64,000 nt of DNA, from positions 62,001 to 126,000 of the forward strand of contig JAJDDF010000009.1 in NCBI GenBank assembly GCA_029260455.1, read 5' to 3'. A model generated the notes under the pieces. It was not told the DNA's origin. It saw only the letters and a list, made by a program, of their open reading frames with translations, and made no database searches. Position 1 is the first letter of the stretch. Every line of letters begins with the position of its first letter. The translations under genes were made by a program, and so were the position numbers. The stretch is from Phycisphaerales bacterium (GTDB lineage Bacteria; Planctomycetota; Phycisphaerae; Phycisphaerales; UBA1924). This document shows positions 35,950-44,975 of this stretch, piece by piece.

Positions 35950-37005
35950 TCACTTGCGACGGCGTTTGACAAGTCCGAGACCGGCGAGGCAAAAGAGCGC
36001 GGTGGCACCAGGGGTGGGGACGGCACCGACCCCAGCGGTCCGGATTCTGGCTTCTGCGCTCAGGATCGCTCCACCGACCATGATGTCTGCTACAAGCACG
36101 TTGCGAATCTCGAAGGCGAGGAGGAGCGGCGTGTCGAGTATGCCGTCCGTGAAGTCGGTTGCGAGCAAAGACCCGATGTCGCTAATGGCGATGTCGGTTA
36201 CGCCCGGCACGAGAACGTCATCAAGCGTGGCAAGATGGTGAATGGTTACGTCGAATGGCATAGACGCAAAGTCGATTGCAGGTGCCAACACGCCGCTGAA
36301 ATCGGCGAACATGGAAAACAGAGAGTACGAAGTGCCGTTCAAGTTCATGGCAACATCGAAGGCAACATTGCTTTCCTCACCCTGAATGCCGAGATCGCCG
36401 CCCTCGAAGAAAGCAGTTGTGATGCCGACGGGGAAGGTAATATTCACGGCGGTTTCACCAGTGAATCCACCTTCGATCATATCATCGGCGATGATGTGGA
36501 AGGGATCACTTGCGTCGGCCCGGGCGATCCAGCTTGATGTATCGCTCGCAGGGTCGGGGAAGGCTTCGATATCCCAATTCACTTCGTATGGCCTTCTGGC
36601 GCCATTGACGAACTGACTGAACCCATCTCCGAACGTGTGCGCCAACGTTTCCGAGGGACCGGTTGCATCCTCGTGGAAGCCTGCGAGTAACCTTCCAGCG
36701 GGTACGCGCCCCGCACCGGAAGTGTCGCCGAAAGCAAACTTGGGCTCTGCAGTTGTACCGACGCTGCCAATGCCGTCGACCGCAACTGTCCAACCCCACT
36801 TCATCTTGTCGATGGATCGTGGCTTTCTCTTGAGGGTGTTCTGTCCGGTGACGGTCATGATCACTGGTGACCGAGCCCTCGAGGACATGAAGGCGCGAAC
36901 CCGGCGGGGGGGGTCCAGCGGTGCCGCCACGACTGATTGCGACACCGTCAGCAAACAAAAAGACGAAAGCAGTGCCAGGCGCAGACAGGGTGTGTTCTTG
37001 CTCAT
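35950..37005 (-). CDS. PEP-CTERM-like exported protein
   Basis: The 351-aa product has a signal peptide (LRLALLSSFCLLTVSQSVVA) and a C-terminal VPTPGATALFCLAGLGLVKR followed by RRK. That is the VPxPG, hydrophobic helix and basic end of the PEP-CTERM sorting type processed by exosortase in other bacteria. The middle is beta-rich and secreted, with no catalytic motif. The start at 37005 has GGAGAA upstream. It is 31 nt after a conserved leader repeat. Confidence 0.85.
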   Translation of the reverse strand: MSKNTPCLRLALLSSFCLLTVSQSVVAAPLDPPRRVRAFMSSRARSPVIMTVTGQNTLKRKPRSIDKMKWGWTVAVDGIGSVGTTAEPKFAFGDTSGAGRVPAGRLLAGFHEDATGPSETLAHTFGDGFSQFVNGARRPYEVNWDIEAFPDPASDTSSWIARADASDPFHIIADDMIEGGFTGETAVNITFPVGITTAFFEGGDLGIQGEESNVAFDVAMNLNGTSYSLFSMFADFSGVLAPAIDFASMPFDVTIHHLATLDDVLVPGVTDIAISDIGSLLATDFTDGILDTPLLLAFEIRNVLVADIMVGGAILSAEARIRTAGVGAVPTPGATALFCLAGLGLVKRRRK

Positions 37006-37035
37006 TCCAGTTCTCCTTCAATACGGCTTTGCAAT

Positions 37036-37143
37036 CTTCACTCGACACGCTGCCGAGTTTTCGGAGCCAGCGGTGTGTGTGCTGGCCTCACCTTGGAGAG
37101 CGTCAATGGGGCGCCGAACCGGCGCGGAATCTGGAAGAAAAAT
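37036..37143 (-). promoter_or_regulatory. Conserved leader element, copy A
   Basis: This unit of about 107 bp also lies at 38130-38237 and 39675-39783. On the minus strand it contains CTTC..GAAG ends, a GCGCC/GGCGC hairpin with GGTTC loop, GACGCTCTCC and CTCGGCAGCGTGTCG. It ends 31 nt before the ATG of the downstream gene. The three downstream proteins are unrelated outside their sorting signals, so the conservation belongs to the leader. A structured cis-acting RNA is likely. Confidence 0.7.
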
Positions 37144-37240
37144 GAATTTGCAGTGCCCTGATTAGTTTGTGTTTGTTCAACACACGACTCCCTCACGGTC
37201 GCGGCTCTTCAGAGACCAATCATCCATCAACTCCCAGTTG

Positions 37241-37278
37241 AAAAACCACCGCAAGGCACATGGCAGGCCTTGCGGTGG
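37241..37278 (-). terminator. Terminator, copy 1 of a repeated cassette
   Basis: A perfect 12-bp stem (37246-37257 with 37267-37278) is followed on the minus strand by five T. It ends the minus-strand gene 37357-38097. A second copy with the same stem and the same flank GCAGGAGTCGAAG is at 38303-38342. Confidence 0.8.
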
Positions 37279-37296
37279 CAGGAGTCGAAGTCACGA

Positions 37297-37331
<35 letters not shown>

Positions 37332-37356
37332 CCTTGCGAACGCGTGATACTGTTGA

Positions 37357-38097
37357 CTATGCCCGTCGGCGTCTGACAGCAAGCAAACCGCTCGCACCGA
37401 GCAGGGCAACTGAGCCGGGCGTGGGGATGTGTGTGATTTCAAATTGAGGATTCCCGAACCAGTAGGTGGTAAACGTATTGGTGGCAAAGCTGGCGTCGCC
37501 GTAGAGCCCAAACACTGCGAAACTGTCGTTCGGAACACCGCTCGTGTAGGCATTCTGAAGCGAGCTCGTAATATCGATGGACTGGGTCACACCGATCTGT
37601 GTCGTGTCATGGGCGAGCCACCAGTTGTCCTGAACCAATGTGGAGCCCGCAGGGTTGATGCCGAGCTCGCCGTAATCGCCCGGCTTGTTGATCGATAGCG
37701 TGCTGCGCAGCCCCAGGTAATAGAGGTCGACATTGAACTCGGGCACCACACCAACCACTCCCCCTTGGCGCGGGTTGCCCATGAGCAGTGACAGTTGAGC
37801 AGACTGAACCTGTGGGGCAGCAGTCAGATCGGGGAGTTGCACGAAGAGCAGGCCCGCCATTCCAGCGGACGAATCATTCGTGCTTCCCGCAGTGCCCACG
37901 GCGATCTGGCCTCCAATGGCGCCGCCGCCGTTGTGCGCAGGATCCTCGGCAACCCAGCCGCCGGTGCCACTGACTTGAATAAACGCTGCATCGGCGCTCG
38001 CGGCACACAGAAGCGTGGCTGCGCACAGAGCGGCTGTTTTCGCCGGGGATACGCAGCCTCTGCTCGGATCGGATCGGTGATTGGCTTGGTAACGCAT
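37357..38097 (-). CDS. PEP-CTERM-like exported protein
   Basis: The 246-aa product has an N-terminal hydrophobic export region (AALCAATLLCAASADAAFIQ) and a C-terminal IPTPGSVALLGASGLLAVRR with RRA at the end, the PEP-CTERM type of sorting signal. The middle looks like a beta-sandwich (QVQSAQLSLLMGNP, SIDITSSLQNAYTSGVPNDS), reminiscent of carbohydrate- or matrix-binding domains. The start lies 33 nt after a copy of the conserved leader, and it ends at a strong terminator. Confidence 0.85.
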   Translation of the reverse strand: MRYQANHRSDPSRGCVSPAKTAALCAATLLCAASADAAFIQVSGTGGWVAEDPAHNGGGAIGGQIAVGTAGSTNDSSAGMAGLLFVQLPDLTAAPQVQSAQLSLLMGNPRQGGVVGVVPEFNVDLYYLGLRSTLSINKPGDYGELGINPAGSTLVQDNWWLAHDTTQIGVTQSIDITSSLQNAYTSGVPNDSFAVFGLYGDASFATNTFTTYWFGNPQFEITHIPTPGSVALLGASGLLAVRRRRA

Positions 38098-38129
38098 CGC
38101 GTGCTCCTTGTCCTCTCAACGTTGTCTTT

Positions 38130-38237
38130 CCTTCACCCGACACGCTGCCGAGCTCTTTGAGCCCGCGAGGTTTCGCCTGGCTCCACCTTTGAGAGCGTCA
38201 GCGGCGCGCAGAACCGGCGCGCAATGTTGAAGAAACT
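38130..38237 (-). promoter_or_regulatory. Conserved leader element, copy B
   Basis: Same unit as copies A and C, ending 33 nt before the ATG at 38097. Relative to copy C the base-paired arms change together: GAGCC/GGCTC here, CCAGC/GCTGG in C. Confidence 0.7.
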
Positions 38238-38302
38238 GTTGATTTTGTAGTGCGAGTCCTGCGGCATATCCGGGGCACAGCAACACGATTCGGTGCAAAT
38301 GC

Positions 38303-38342
38303 AAAAGAACCACCGCAAGGCTCAGAGCAGGCCTCGCGGTGG
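38303..38342 (-). terminator. Terminator, copy 2 of a repeated cassette
   Basis: A 12-bp stem (38310-38321 with 38331-38342) with one change against copy 1 (GCCTC for GCCTT) is followed on the minus strand by TTCTTTT. It ends the HAF-repeat gene at 38381. Confidence 0.75.
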
Positions 38343-38380
38343 CAGGAGTCGAAGACAGAAGATGACAACCGCTGCAGTGA

Positions 38381-39643
38381 TCAACAAACAGCGCCGAAGT
38401 TGAATAGCACGAGATTGAGGTCTCCAAGATCGACCACACCGTTGCCATTGACATCCCCACTGGTTCCAGGCGCAACCGAGTTGCCGAAGTTGAACAGAAT
38501 GACGTTGAGATCCGCCAGATTGATAGTGTTGTTGCCATCTGTATCACCCGTGCATGGGATTGGCTGGGCAGTGATCGTGGCAATCCAGCCTTCAGTCTGG
38601 CCGTTCGGATTCGTTCCGGTTCCCACAATGGTCATGCCGTCGTCGGAAACACTTCTTGCATCCGTTAGTGTCCATCCCGTGAGATCCAGGCCGAAATCAT
38701 CCACAAGCAGATTTCGCAAATTGCGCATTCCGTTGAATGTGTCCCAGATGAATGCTTCGGTGCCGGAAATGGACACCCCCTGTCCAACGATCACCCGTCC
38801 ATCTGCCGAGACGTCATAGGCGGTGCTTGAAAATCCGCCACCTGGCAGATCGCCCAAGCCGACCAGGCCGCCGGGCGTCCAGCGAATGGCTTCAACGCCA
38901 GAATCAGAGGCACCGTGACCGACGATCACTAGCCCGTCTGCCGAGATGGATCGTGCCCAACTGTTAAAGACCCCGCCGGGCAGGTCGCCAAGGGGAAGCA
39001 TGCCGCCAGCTTGTGTCCATCGGAAGGCTTCCCAGCCGTTCGCCGAACTGCTGAAACCCACCACAATGGTTCCGTCCGCCGAGACTGCGCGAGCATCGCT
39101 GCTAAACAATCCCCCGGGCAGATCGCCCAGGCCGACCATCCCGCCTTGCGACCAGCGAATAGCTTCGCTAATAAACGGATTAGTTGGCTGGGCGTTGCCG
39201 GCACCAACGACGACAGCTCCGTCCGCCGAGCATCGCAGCGCATAGCTCGAGAATATTCCCCCCGGCAGGTCACCCAGACTGACCATTCCAGTGGCCGGAG
39301 TCCATCGGAACGCCTCCGCACCCGTGTTAGTGAAGGACCCGTAACTCTGACCGAAGATGATGGAACCATCGGCTGAAGCGCCCATGCCTGAGCCGTCGTC
39401 CAAACCACCGGGCAGATCGCCAATGCTGACCATCCCGCTCGCTTGAGTTCACCGGAACGCTTCTCGCCCCGAGGCCGAACGGCTAAAGCCCACGACCACT
39501 TGGCCATCGGCTGAAATGTCGAATGGAAAGCTCTGGAAGATCCCCCCTGGCAGATCGCCAAGGCCCTGGAAGCTCGCCTGCCCGAGGGCCGCCGACGGCA
39601 GTGCAAGAGCCATACACCCGATGATTGCTTGATACCGATTCAT
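38381..39643 (-). pseudogene. HAF-repeat exported protein with dockerin-like end, broken by in-frame TGA
   Basis: Two frames are continuous apart from one TGA at 39451-39449. The protein would have 420 codons, with signal peptide (GCMALALPSAALGQASF) and about six HAF-type repeats LGDLPGGxFxSxAxxxSADG, each ending in EAFRW or EAIRW. In the first repeat the Trp codon is TGA. After the repeats come two dockerin-like units GDTDGNNTINLADLNVILFN and GDVNGNGVVDLGDLNLVLFN. The gene sits 32 nt after leader copy C. The stop is a nonsense mutation, or a reading error. Confidence 0.85.
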
Positions 39644-39674
39644 GAGTTCGCTCCTTCTTCACATTTGCAATTGT

Positions 39675-39783
39675 CCTTCACCCGACACGTTGCCGAGCTC
39701 TCTGAACCAGCTGCGTTGCTGCTGGCCTCACCTTGGAGAGCGTCAGAGGCGCGCGGAACCGGCGCGGAATTTGGAAGAAACTC
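39675..39783 (-). promoter_or_regulatory. Conserved leader element, copy C
   Basis: Same unit as copies A and B, ending 32 nt before the ATG at 39643. AAGGAG lies between leader and start codon. Confidence 0.7.
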
Positions 39784-39824
39784 TGGAATGTGCGATTTCA
39801 GGGTTGCAATCGGGTCATGCGCGA

Positions 39825-40487
39825 TCAGAACTGTGACATGTACCGGGAGAGCCTGCCCATGCGATGACCGACCTCTTCTACAGCGCGGCCGACCATGCGG
39901 CGGATGGCATCGTCGGATTTGCCCATGTCGCGCGCCACATCCGCGATCGCCTGTTCTTCGAGATAGATGCGCGTCAAGAGGGTGCGATAGTTTTCGGGCA
40001 TCGCGGCGATACAGGATGCCATGGCCGCAAGCGCATCTTGTTGGCGCACGACAGCGCTTGCGGTTTTCCAGTCACCAGCGCACTGGTCGAGGAGCGACTG
40101 ATAGCGCGATCGATCTGATCCACGCTGAGCAACTTCGCGCGTGACATCTCGCTTGGCGCGCCGAAGCCGGCGCACCGCATCGACGAATGTGTGGTCGACA
40201 ATCTTCGCTGACCACCTGAAGAACGAATCCTCACCGGCATACGTAAACCCTTTGATTGCTTGAGCAATCTCGGCGAATGCCTCTTGGACAATGTCTTCCG
40301 GATCGATCTTGCCACGCCAATCCACGCCCACTTTGCGTCGTGCGAGGCCAAGGAGGCGATGGTGACAGATACACAGCAACTGTTCGAGTGATTCTTCGTC
40401 ACCCTGCTTCGCCGCCTCGCACCATGTGCGGAGACGGTCTTCATCGATCGGTTGCAGTTCGTTTGGCGTCATGAAGGTATGAGGCAT
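39825..40487 (-). CDS. ECF-family RNA polymerase sigma factor
   Basis: The start at 40487 has GGAGAG 8 bp upstream and gives 220 aa; a longer frame runs through the divergent kinase. Region 2 is seen as DPEDIVQEAFAEIAQAIKGF with ADxxFxRWSAKI (residues 62-95), region 4 as MPENYRTLLTRIYLEEQAIA and DVARDMGKSDDAIRRMVGRA. It directs RNA polymerase to a regulon of its own. It is 51 bp from a divergent Ser/Thr kinase, the arrangement of planctomycete kinase-linked ECF groups. Confidence 0.93.
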   Translation of the reverse strand: MPHTFMTPNELQPIDEDRLRTWCEAAKQGDEESLEQLLCICHHRLLGLARRKVGVDWRGKIDPEDIVQEAFAEIAQAIKGFTYAGEDSFFRWSAKIVDHTFVDAVRRLRRAKRDVTREVAQRGSDRSRYQSLLDQCAGDWKTASAVVRQQDALAAMASCIAAMPENYRTLLTRIYLEEQAIADVARDMGKSDDAIRRMVGRAVEEVGHRMGRLSRYMSQF

Positions 40488-40538
40488 GGTAGTTTCTCTC
40501 CATGATGTTTGGCCCGTTGATGGCCATAACGCCCCACT

Positions 40539-42878
40539 GTGGAGCCCATCATGGAGCATGACGGCGATACAACTTCTTCTGATTTCCCGGGCGATCCTCC
40601 CGAAGCGTTCGGCGTCGATGCACCGTTTCCTGCTGTCCCGGGCTATGACCTGATCGACGAGATTGCACGGGGCGGCATGGGCGTGGTGTACGAGGCTCTT
40701 CAGCAGTCGACTGGTCGGCGCGTGGCAATAAAGATCATTTTGGCTGGGACGGCACACCGCAAAACCGGACGACGGCGTTTTGAGCGCGAGATTGATCTCA
40801 TCGCGCGGCTGGCGCACCCGGACATCGTGTCGATCATCGACTCGGGTATCGCAGATGGATTGCCTTTTTATGCGATGGACTTTGTCGAAGGGAAACCACT
40901 TGATGAAGCGTTCATGCGCAGCCAGACGGGGGTGCGCACAGTTCTTGGGATGATCGTTCGCATCGCACGCGCAGTGGACTATGCGCATCAGCGCGGCGTG
41001 ATTCATCGCGACCTGAAGCCATCGAATATTTTACTCGACAATCGTGACGAACCTAAACTGCTCGATTTTGGTCTCGCAAAGGCTTTTGATCCCTTCGACA
41101 ACAATGCGCAGCGCCCATCGATTTCTGAAGATGGCTCACTGATCGGCACGCTCGCCTACATGGCACCAGAACAAACAACTGGCAACACTGATGATATTTC
41201 CTTGCGCATCGATATTTACGCACTTGGTGCAATCGCCTACGAACTCCTGACCGGTACGGTTGCTTGCAGTGCTGATGGCCCCCTGCTTGTCGCGGTCGAG
41301 GGAATCCGTAATGTCATTCCAGCTGCGCCGTCATCCCATCGCCACGGCATCGCACGAGACATCGATGCGATCGTGCTCAAGTGTCTTGAAAAGGATCCGG
41401 CCCGTCGATACCCCACGGCGGGCGAACTCGCAGATGATATTGATCGGTGGTTATCAGATATTCCAATTAGGGCAAGGCGCACATCTCCTGTACGCCGGGC
41501 GCGCCAGTGGTGCCGACGTCACAGAGCAGCTTCGGTTGTCATCATCGCGGCGATAATACTCATCGTTGGCGGTGCGACCGGACTTTCGATCCATCTGCGG
41601 CTGGATCGCATCGATGCAGCGAGTGATCTGCGGCGCTACATCGACGCCGCCAGCGCCTCGACCCGGGGGGAGGCTGCCAACGCCGAGCGCGCCCAATCCC
41701 GCCTGGATGAGCTGCTGAGCGATATCGAAACGCGCCTGGGGCGGTATCCATCAATGGAAGCAACCGCGCGGCATTTTGCTGCCGAGGCCTATCTTGATTG
41801 GCGAAGCTGGGACAAAGCCTTGCACGAAGCAAAATTCGCACTGCATCTCAATGAGTCGCTTTTTTCCAGAAACCACCCGTCGCTCGCAGATTCTGCTCAT
41901 TTATACGCGCGCACGCTCTACTGGACGGGTGATTTTGACGGCGCAGCAGCCGTCTACCGACGGGTTCTTGCCGTTCGCCAGACAACGCTTGGTCCTGATG
42001 ATGCGCAAACGATTCTGACTCGATCACATCTGGCGGCATCAGTACAAGGTGCAGGGCACCTTATTGAAGCTGAATCTGTACATCGAGCGGTGTTGGATGC
42101 ACGGCAGCGCACATTGGGGGAAAGCCACAACCAGACCGCGTGGGCGATGAACAATCTCGCATCATGTCTCATCGCACGGGGGCTATACGAGGACGCCCGG
42201 CAGCTCCTTGTCGCAGCCATCGAAGCGATCGATTCTGCGCGTGAGAGAAAACCGATCCACCGCGCTCGTTTCCTGCACAATCTTGCACGAGCGGAGATGT
42301 ATCTGGCGCAACTCGGACAGGCCCGTGAAGATTTTGCGCTCGCGCTTCAGATTAAACAAGACAGTTACAAATTGAAAAAAAATGATGACACTGCGCACAC
42401 GATTGCAGCGCTTGCCGAGCTTGATCTGATCGATGGCAATTTCGCCGATGCACTGTCGCGCATAGACAAAGCCCTTGGCATGTACACTGAGACATATCCC
42501 GGCGTACATCGTCGCATCGGTGCAGCACTGATCATTCGCGGACGCATCCAATGGGCCCGCGATGAACCTGACAATACACTCGCAACATTCGCACACGCCA
42601 GAGACATTCTCATCGAAACCGTCGGCAGAGGGCATCAACTTGCCGCAGAAGCAGAGTGCCTGCGTCTGATCGCACTCATAGAAAGTGAACCCAATGGCGA
42701 TCTTGAAGGGCTGACCTCGATGCCTCTCGATGATCTCTTGCGCGACCGCACGGTTCGACATGAGGCTGCACGGCGGATCATCGAATACGCTGCGAAACTG
42801 TGCAAAAAGCGCACTCGCATGGATCTTGCGGTCGAATTGCACAAACGGCTTACCGGCGACGACGTCGACCCAACATGA
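40539..42878 (+). CDS. Ser/Thr protein kinase with membrane segment and C-terminal TPR region
   Basis: The 779-aa product has a Hanks-type kinase at 35-310: G-loop ARGGMGVVYEAL, Lys65 in VAIKII, catalytic HRDLKPSNILLD (Asp158), DFG at 176-178 and MAPEQ at 208 on. A membrane segment follows at about 331-351, then about 400 residues of helical pairs resembling tetratricopeptide repeats, with EAKFALHLNESLF-type units. It probably senses envelope state outside the cytoplasm and acts on the divergent ECF factor; this link is inference. It overlaps the convergent next gene by 29 bp. Confidence 0.95.
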   Translation: MEPIMEHDGDTTSSDFPGDPPEAFGVDAPFPAVPGYDLIDEIARGGMGVVYEALQQSTGRRVAIKIILAGTAHRKTGRRRFEREIDLIARLAHPDIVSIIDSGIADGLPFYAMDFVEGKPLDEAFMRSQTGVRTVLGMIVRIARAVDYAHQRGVIHRDLKPSNILLDNRDEPKLLDFGLAKAFDPFDNNAQRPSISEDGSLIGTLAYMAPEQTTGNTDDISLRIDIYALGAIAYELLTGTVACSADGPLLVAVEGIRNVIPAAPSSHRHGIARDIDAIVLKCLEKDPARRYPTAGELADDIDRWLSDIPIRARRTSPVRRARQWCRRHRAASVVIIAAIILIVGGATGLSIHLRLDRIDAASDLRRYIDAASASTRGEAANAERAQSRLDELLSDIETRLGRYPSMEATARHFAAEAYLDWRSWDKALHEAKFALHLNESLFSRNHPSLADSAHLYARTLYWTGDFDGAAAVYRRVLAVRQTTLGPDDAQTILTRSHLAASVQGAGHLIEAESVHRAVLDARQRTLGESHNQTAWAMNNLASCLIARGLYEDARQLLVAAIEAIDSARERKPIHRARFLHNLARAEMYLAQLGQAREDFALALQIKQDSYKLKKNDDTAHTIAALAELDLIDGNFADALSRIDKALGMYTETYPGVHRRIGAALIIRGRIQWARDEPDNTLATFAHARDILIETVGRGHQLAAEAECLRLIALIESEPNGDLEGLTSMPLDDLLRDRTVRHEAARRIIEYAAKLCKKRTRMDLAVELHKRLTGDDVDPT

Positions 42879-43548
42879 CCCCGAAGACGCCTGCAATCAT
42901 CGAGGCACCTGGCGCAGGAACAATCTCAATAAAGTAATTGCCGGGCACGACGACACTCGGCAACGTTTCATCCCACGATGACAGCGCACCAGTCCCACCA
43001 AGACCGTCGGGGCCGGAAATTTCAGTTGGGCTTCCCGTGAGGTCGAAGATCGAACCGATGCCGCTCAAAGGAAAGACGCCCTTGACTGAGATCGCAAGCA
43101 GGTAGGTGCCGGGTCCGGGAATGGTGATCGCTGTTCCATCTGTGGATGGCGCCGTGATGAGCGACCCAATGTTGGCAAGTGCCTTGTCGTCATTGGCAAG
43201 AAGTCCGAGTCCAGAGGCATCGAAGAGCCAGAGTTGCGTGTCAAAATCCGAAGGCGTGCCCATCTGTCTGGCAATCAACGTCGGGAAAGTCTGCGCTGTG
43301 AAAAAGACCGGGTCTGTGATGGTGATCAAGTATGAATCGACATAGTCGTTGCCAACCAAAGGGTTTTCGGTACCGCCGAGTCGACCCGCAATACTCGTCG
43401 GTTGCCCGACAATGAGCACCGTTGTGTCCATCGCAGTAGAAATGAATCTACCAGCATCAACTGACCCTTCGATCACATCGGGGCCTGCGAAGGCAGCCAA
43501 CGGCGCACCCAAAAACACAACAAATCCGATGAAGCTGTACTTAATCAT
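42850..43548 (-). CDS. PEP-CTERM-like exported protein
   Basis: The start at 43548 has GAGAGGAAG upstream. The 232-aa product has a signal peptide (MIKYSFIGFVVFLGAPLAAF) and a C-terminal VPAPGASMIAGVFGVMLGRR with RRR, the sorting type of the other exported proteins. The middle is Gly/Thr-rich and beta-structured (PGPGTYLLAISVKG) like DVUA0089-type domains. It lacks the leader element that precedes three neighbours. It overlaps the 3' end of the convergent kinase gene by 29 bp. Confidence 0.82.
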   Translation of the reverse strand: MIKYSFIGFVVFLGAPLAAFAGPDVIEGSVDAGRFISTAMDTTVLIVGQPTSIAGRLGGTENPLVGNDYVDSYLITITDPVFFTAQTFPTLIARQMGTPSDFDTQLWLFDASGLGLLANDDKALANIGSLITAPSTDGTAITIPGPGTYLLAISVKGVFPLSGIGSIFDLTGSPTEISGPDGLGGTGALSSWDETLPSVVVPGNYFIEIVPAPGASMIAGVFGVMLGRRRRR

Positions 43549-43593
43549 GGCTTCCTCTCTAGCTCTTCTGCCCCGCCGCTGATGCGACTGTGT

Positions 43594-43775
43594 ATTCAAG
43601 TCTATGCTCGCGCTGCAGCCTGAGCATTGGTGAGCAATATTTCCGGCCTGTGGCCAATCAATCCAAGCCAAAGCACCTGAACACCGCGCGATCGTTGTGC
43701 GCTGATGCTATTGAGATCCGTGAATTCTCACTGAGAATCAAGCGATTTCACCTCGGCTGAGTTTTTGGACCCTAC
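43594..43775 (+). mobile_element. IS right-end scar (copy 2)
   Basis: About 180 bp match 47804-47985: TATGCTCGCGCTGCAGC, GTGAGCAATA, CCAATCCAAGCCAAAGCA and the tip GGCTGAGTTTTTGGACCCTA. The upstream side lacks the transposase. Downstream of 43775 a truncated AraC-family gene continues in frame, so the IS end is exactly defined here. Confidence 0.75.
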
Positions 43776-44216
43776 GACGGCGCGGAAATCGCCGACATCG
43801 TCGCGCGCCGCTTAGTCACAGCCCCCTTGCGCGGCGGCGATCAACCACAGCGCAATTCGGAACACTTGGTCCCCGCCTGCAAGGACCAGCAACTCTCTGA
43901 CTTCCTGCTTCACCTGAAAGCAGACTTGGCCACGCAGTACACAAGCGTGGCCGCAGCCCGGGAACTCAGCATGAGCCAGCGTACGTTCCACCGCAAGTTC
44001 CATGCGCTCACGGGTGAGAGCTACGGACAGTGGGTGTCGAAGCAGCGCCTGGAGCGCGCAAAGAACCTGCTCCGTGAAACAGATCTAAATATTGAGCAAA
44101 TAACAGAAGCTTGTGGCTTCGCCTCCAGCGGCTCCCTGCGGCGCCTCTTTCGCGAGTACACCGACGGGAGTCCGAAGGAGTACCGCAAGATGCACTCGCT
44201 TGGAACGCGAACGTAG
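43776..44216 (+). pseudogene. Truncated AraC/GlxA-type transcriptional regulator
   Basis: From the IS junction the frame reads DGAEIADIVARRLVTAPLRG, the end of a GlxA-type DJ-1/PfpI domain, and then the AraC double HTH: YTSVAAARELSMSQRTFHRK, LTGESYGQWVSKQRLERAKN, LNIEQITEACGFASSGSLRR. About 145 codons remain of an expected 310-340. The N-terminal half was lost at the IS insertion. A start inside (TTG 43827) would make only the DNA-binding part. Confidence 0.8.
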
Positions 44217-44375
44217 CTACAACCCAAGGCGACAGAGACCTGCCACCACAGTTAGTGCCAAACTCTACAAGTGCCCGCTCAGTCCGCATCCGGCAAGTCT
44301 CCGTTCGCCGAAACTCGGCGGAAGCCTATGTGGTCTAATATTCATTCAAAAGCATGAAGATGCGTCTGGAGTACC

Positions 44376-44717
44376 ATGAAATACCATCTCGATGGAAAGC
44401 GGTTCAGATCGGTAATGACTACGAGCAGCGGGCAGGTTGATGAACACACGGTGTTTCAATATCACCAAGATGGAGCTCGCGTATGGGCGGAGTACAGCGG
44501 CGGCGCCATTGTTCGCGGGCATCTCGTAGCAATTCAGAGTCCAGATGGCACCCTTGATATGCGATACCATCATATCAATACAAACAATATCATCATGATC
44601 GGAAAATGCCACTCAGTGCCATCATTGACAGTGGACAATAAAATAATGTTACGGGAAGAATGGGAATGGATCGGAGGCGCATGTTCAAAGGGGCAGTCAG
44701 TAATACTGGAGATCTAG
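44376..44717 (+). CDS. Small conserved protein of unknown function
   Basis: The 113-aa protein starts MKYHLDGKRFRSVMTTSSGQ and has YSGGAIVRGHLVAIQSPDGT and LDMRYHHINT, then REEWEWIGGACSKGQSVILE. This matches a family of small beta-rich proteins often misnamed N-acetylglutamate synthase in other phyla; true function is unknown. The coding sequence is visibly richer in A/T than its neighbours, which suggests transfer. An unlinked gene between an AraC remnant and att scar B. Confidence 0.7.
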   Translation: MKYHLDGKRFRSVMTTSSGQVDEHTVFQYHQDGARVWAEYSGGAIVRGHLVAIQSPDGTLDMRYHHINTNNIIMIGKCHSVPSLTVDNKIMLREEWEWIGGACSKGQSVILEI

Positions 44718-44933
44718 TTGCAGATGGTAATGTGCAGCGTTGATCGCGAGAACTTGTCCGCTCACTTCAACACTTTGATTTGAGTAGGCTGGATGTCGCT
44801 GTGGGATTCACCATCACTCGTCGCATTCGCAGGCGTTCGAATTCCGTCTACTAGCCGTCATGTGTCAGATCAGCCGGTCTCATGGGCGGAGCCAAGGTGA
44901 CAATGTGTGCGCGACGCGAACGCCGTGGCAACT

Positions 44934-44975
44934 CCTCCCGGACTCGAACCGGGGACCTGAGCTTTACGAAAGCTC
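44934..44975 (-). repeat. Partial tRNA-Thr 3' half (att scar B)
   Basis: Forty-two bases are identical to 48110-48151, that is the tRNA-Thr(CGT) sequence from the anticodon stem to near the acceptor 3' end, in the same orientation. No 5' half is present. Typical of an attachment-site copy left by a tyrosine-recombinase element. Confidence 0.85.

Noticed and set aside
35623-36537. 304-aa plus-strand ORF over the tRNA scar
   Set aside because: It joins an att scar to the antisense of a PEP-CTERM-type gene, with no domain.
39449-39451. Genome-wide reading of TGA as Trp
   Set aside because: rpoA and many ATGA-coupled genes use TGA as stop, so the standard code applies.
40488-41006. Extended ECF sigma frame
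   Set aside because: The extension is antisense to the kinase; the SD and region 2 spacing support the start at 40487.
44376-44717. N-acetylglutamate synthase
   Set aside because: The name is attached to this family in some databases, but there is no acetyltransferase or kinase-like domain in 113 aa.
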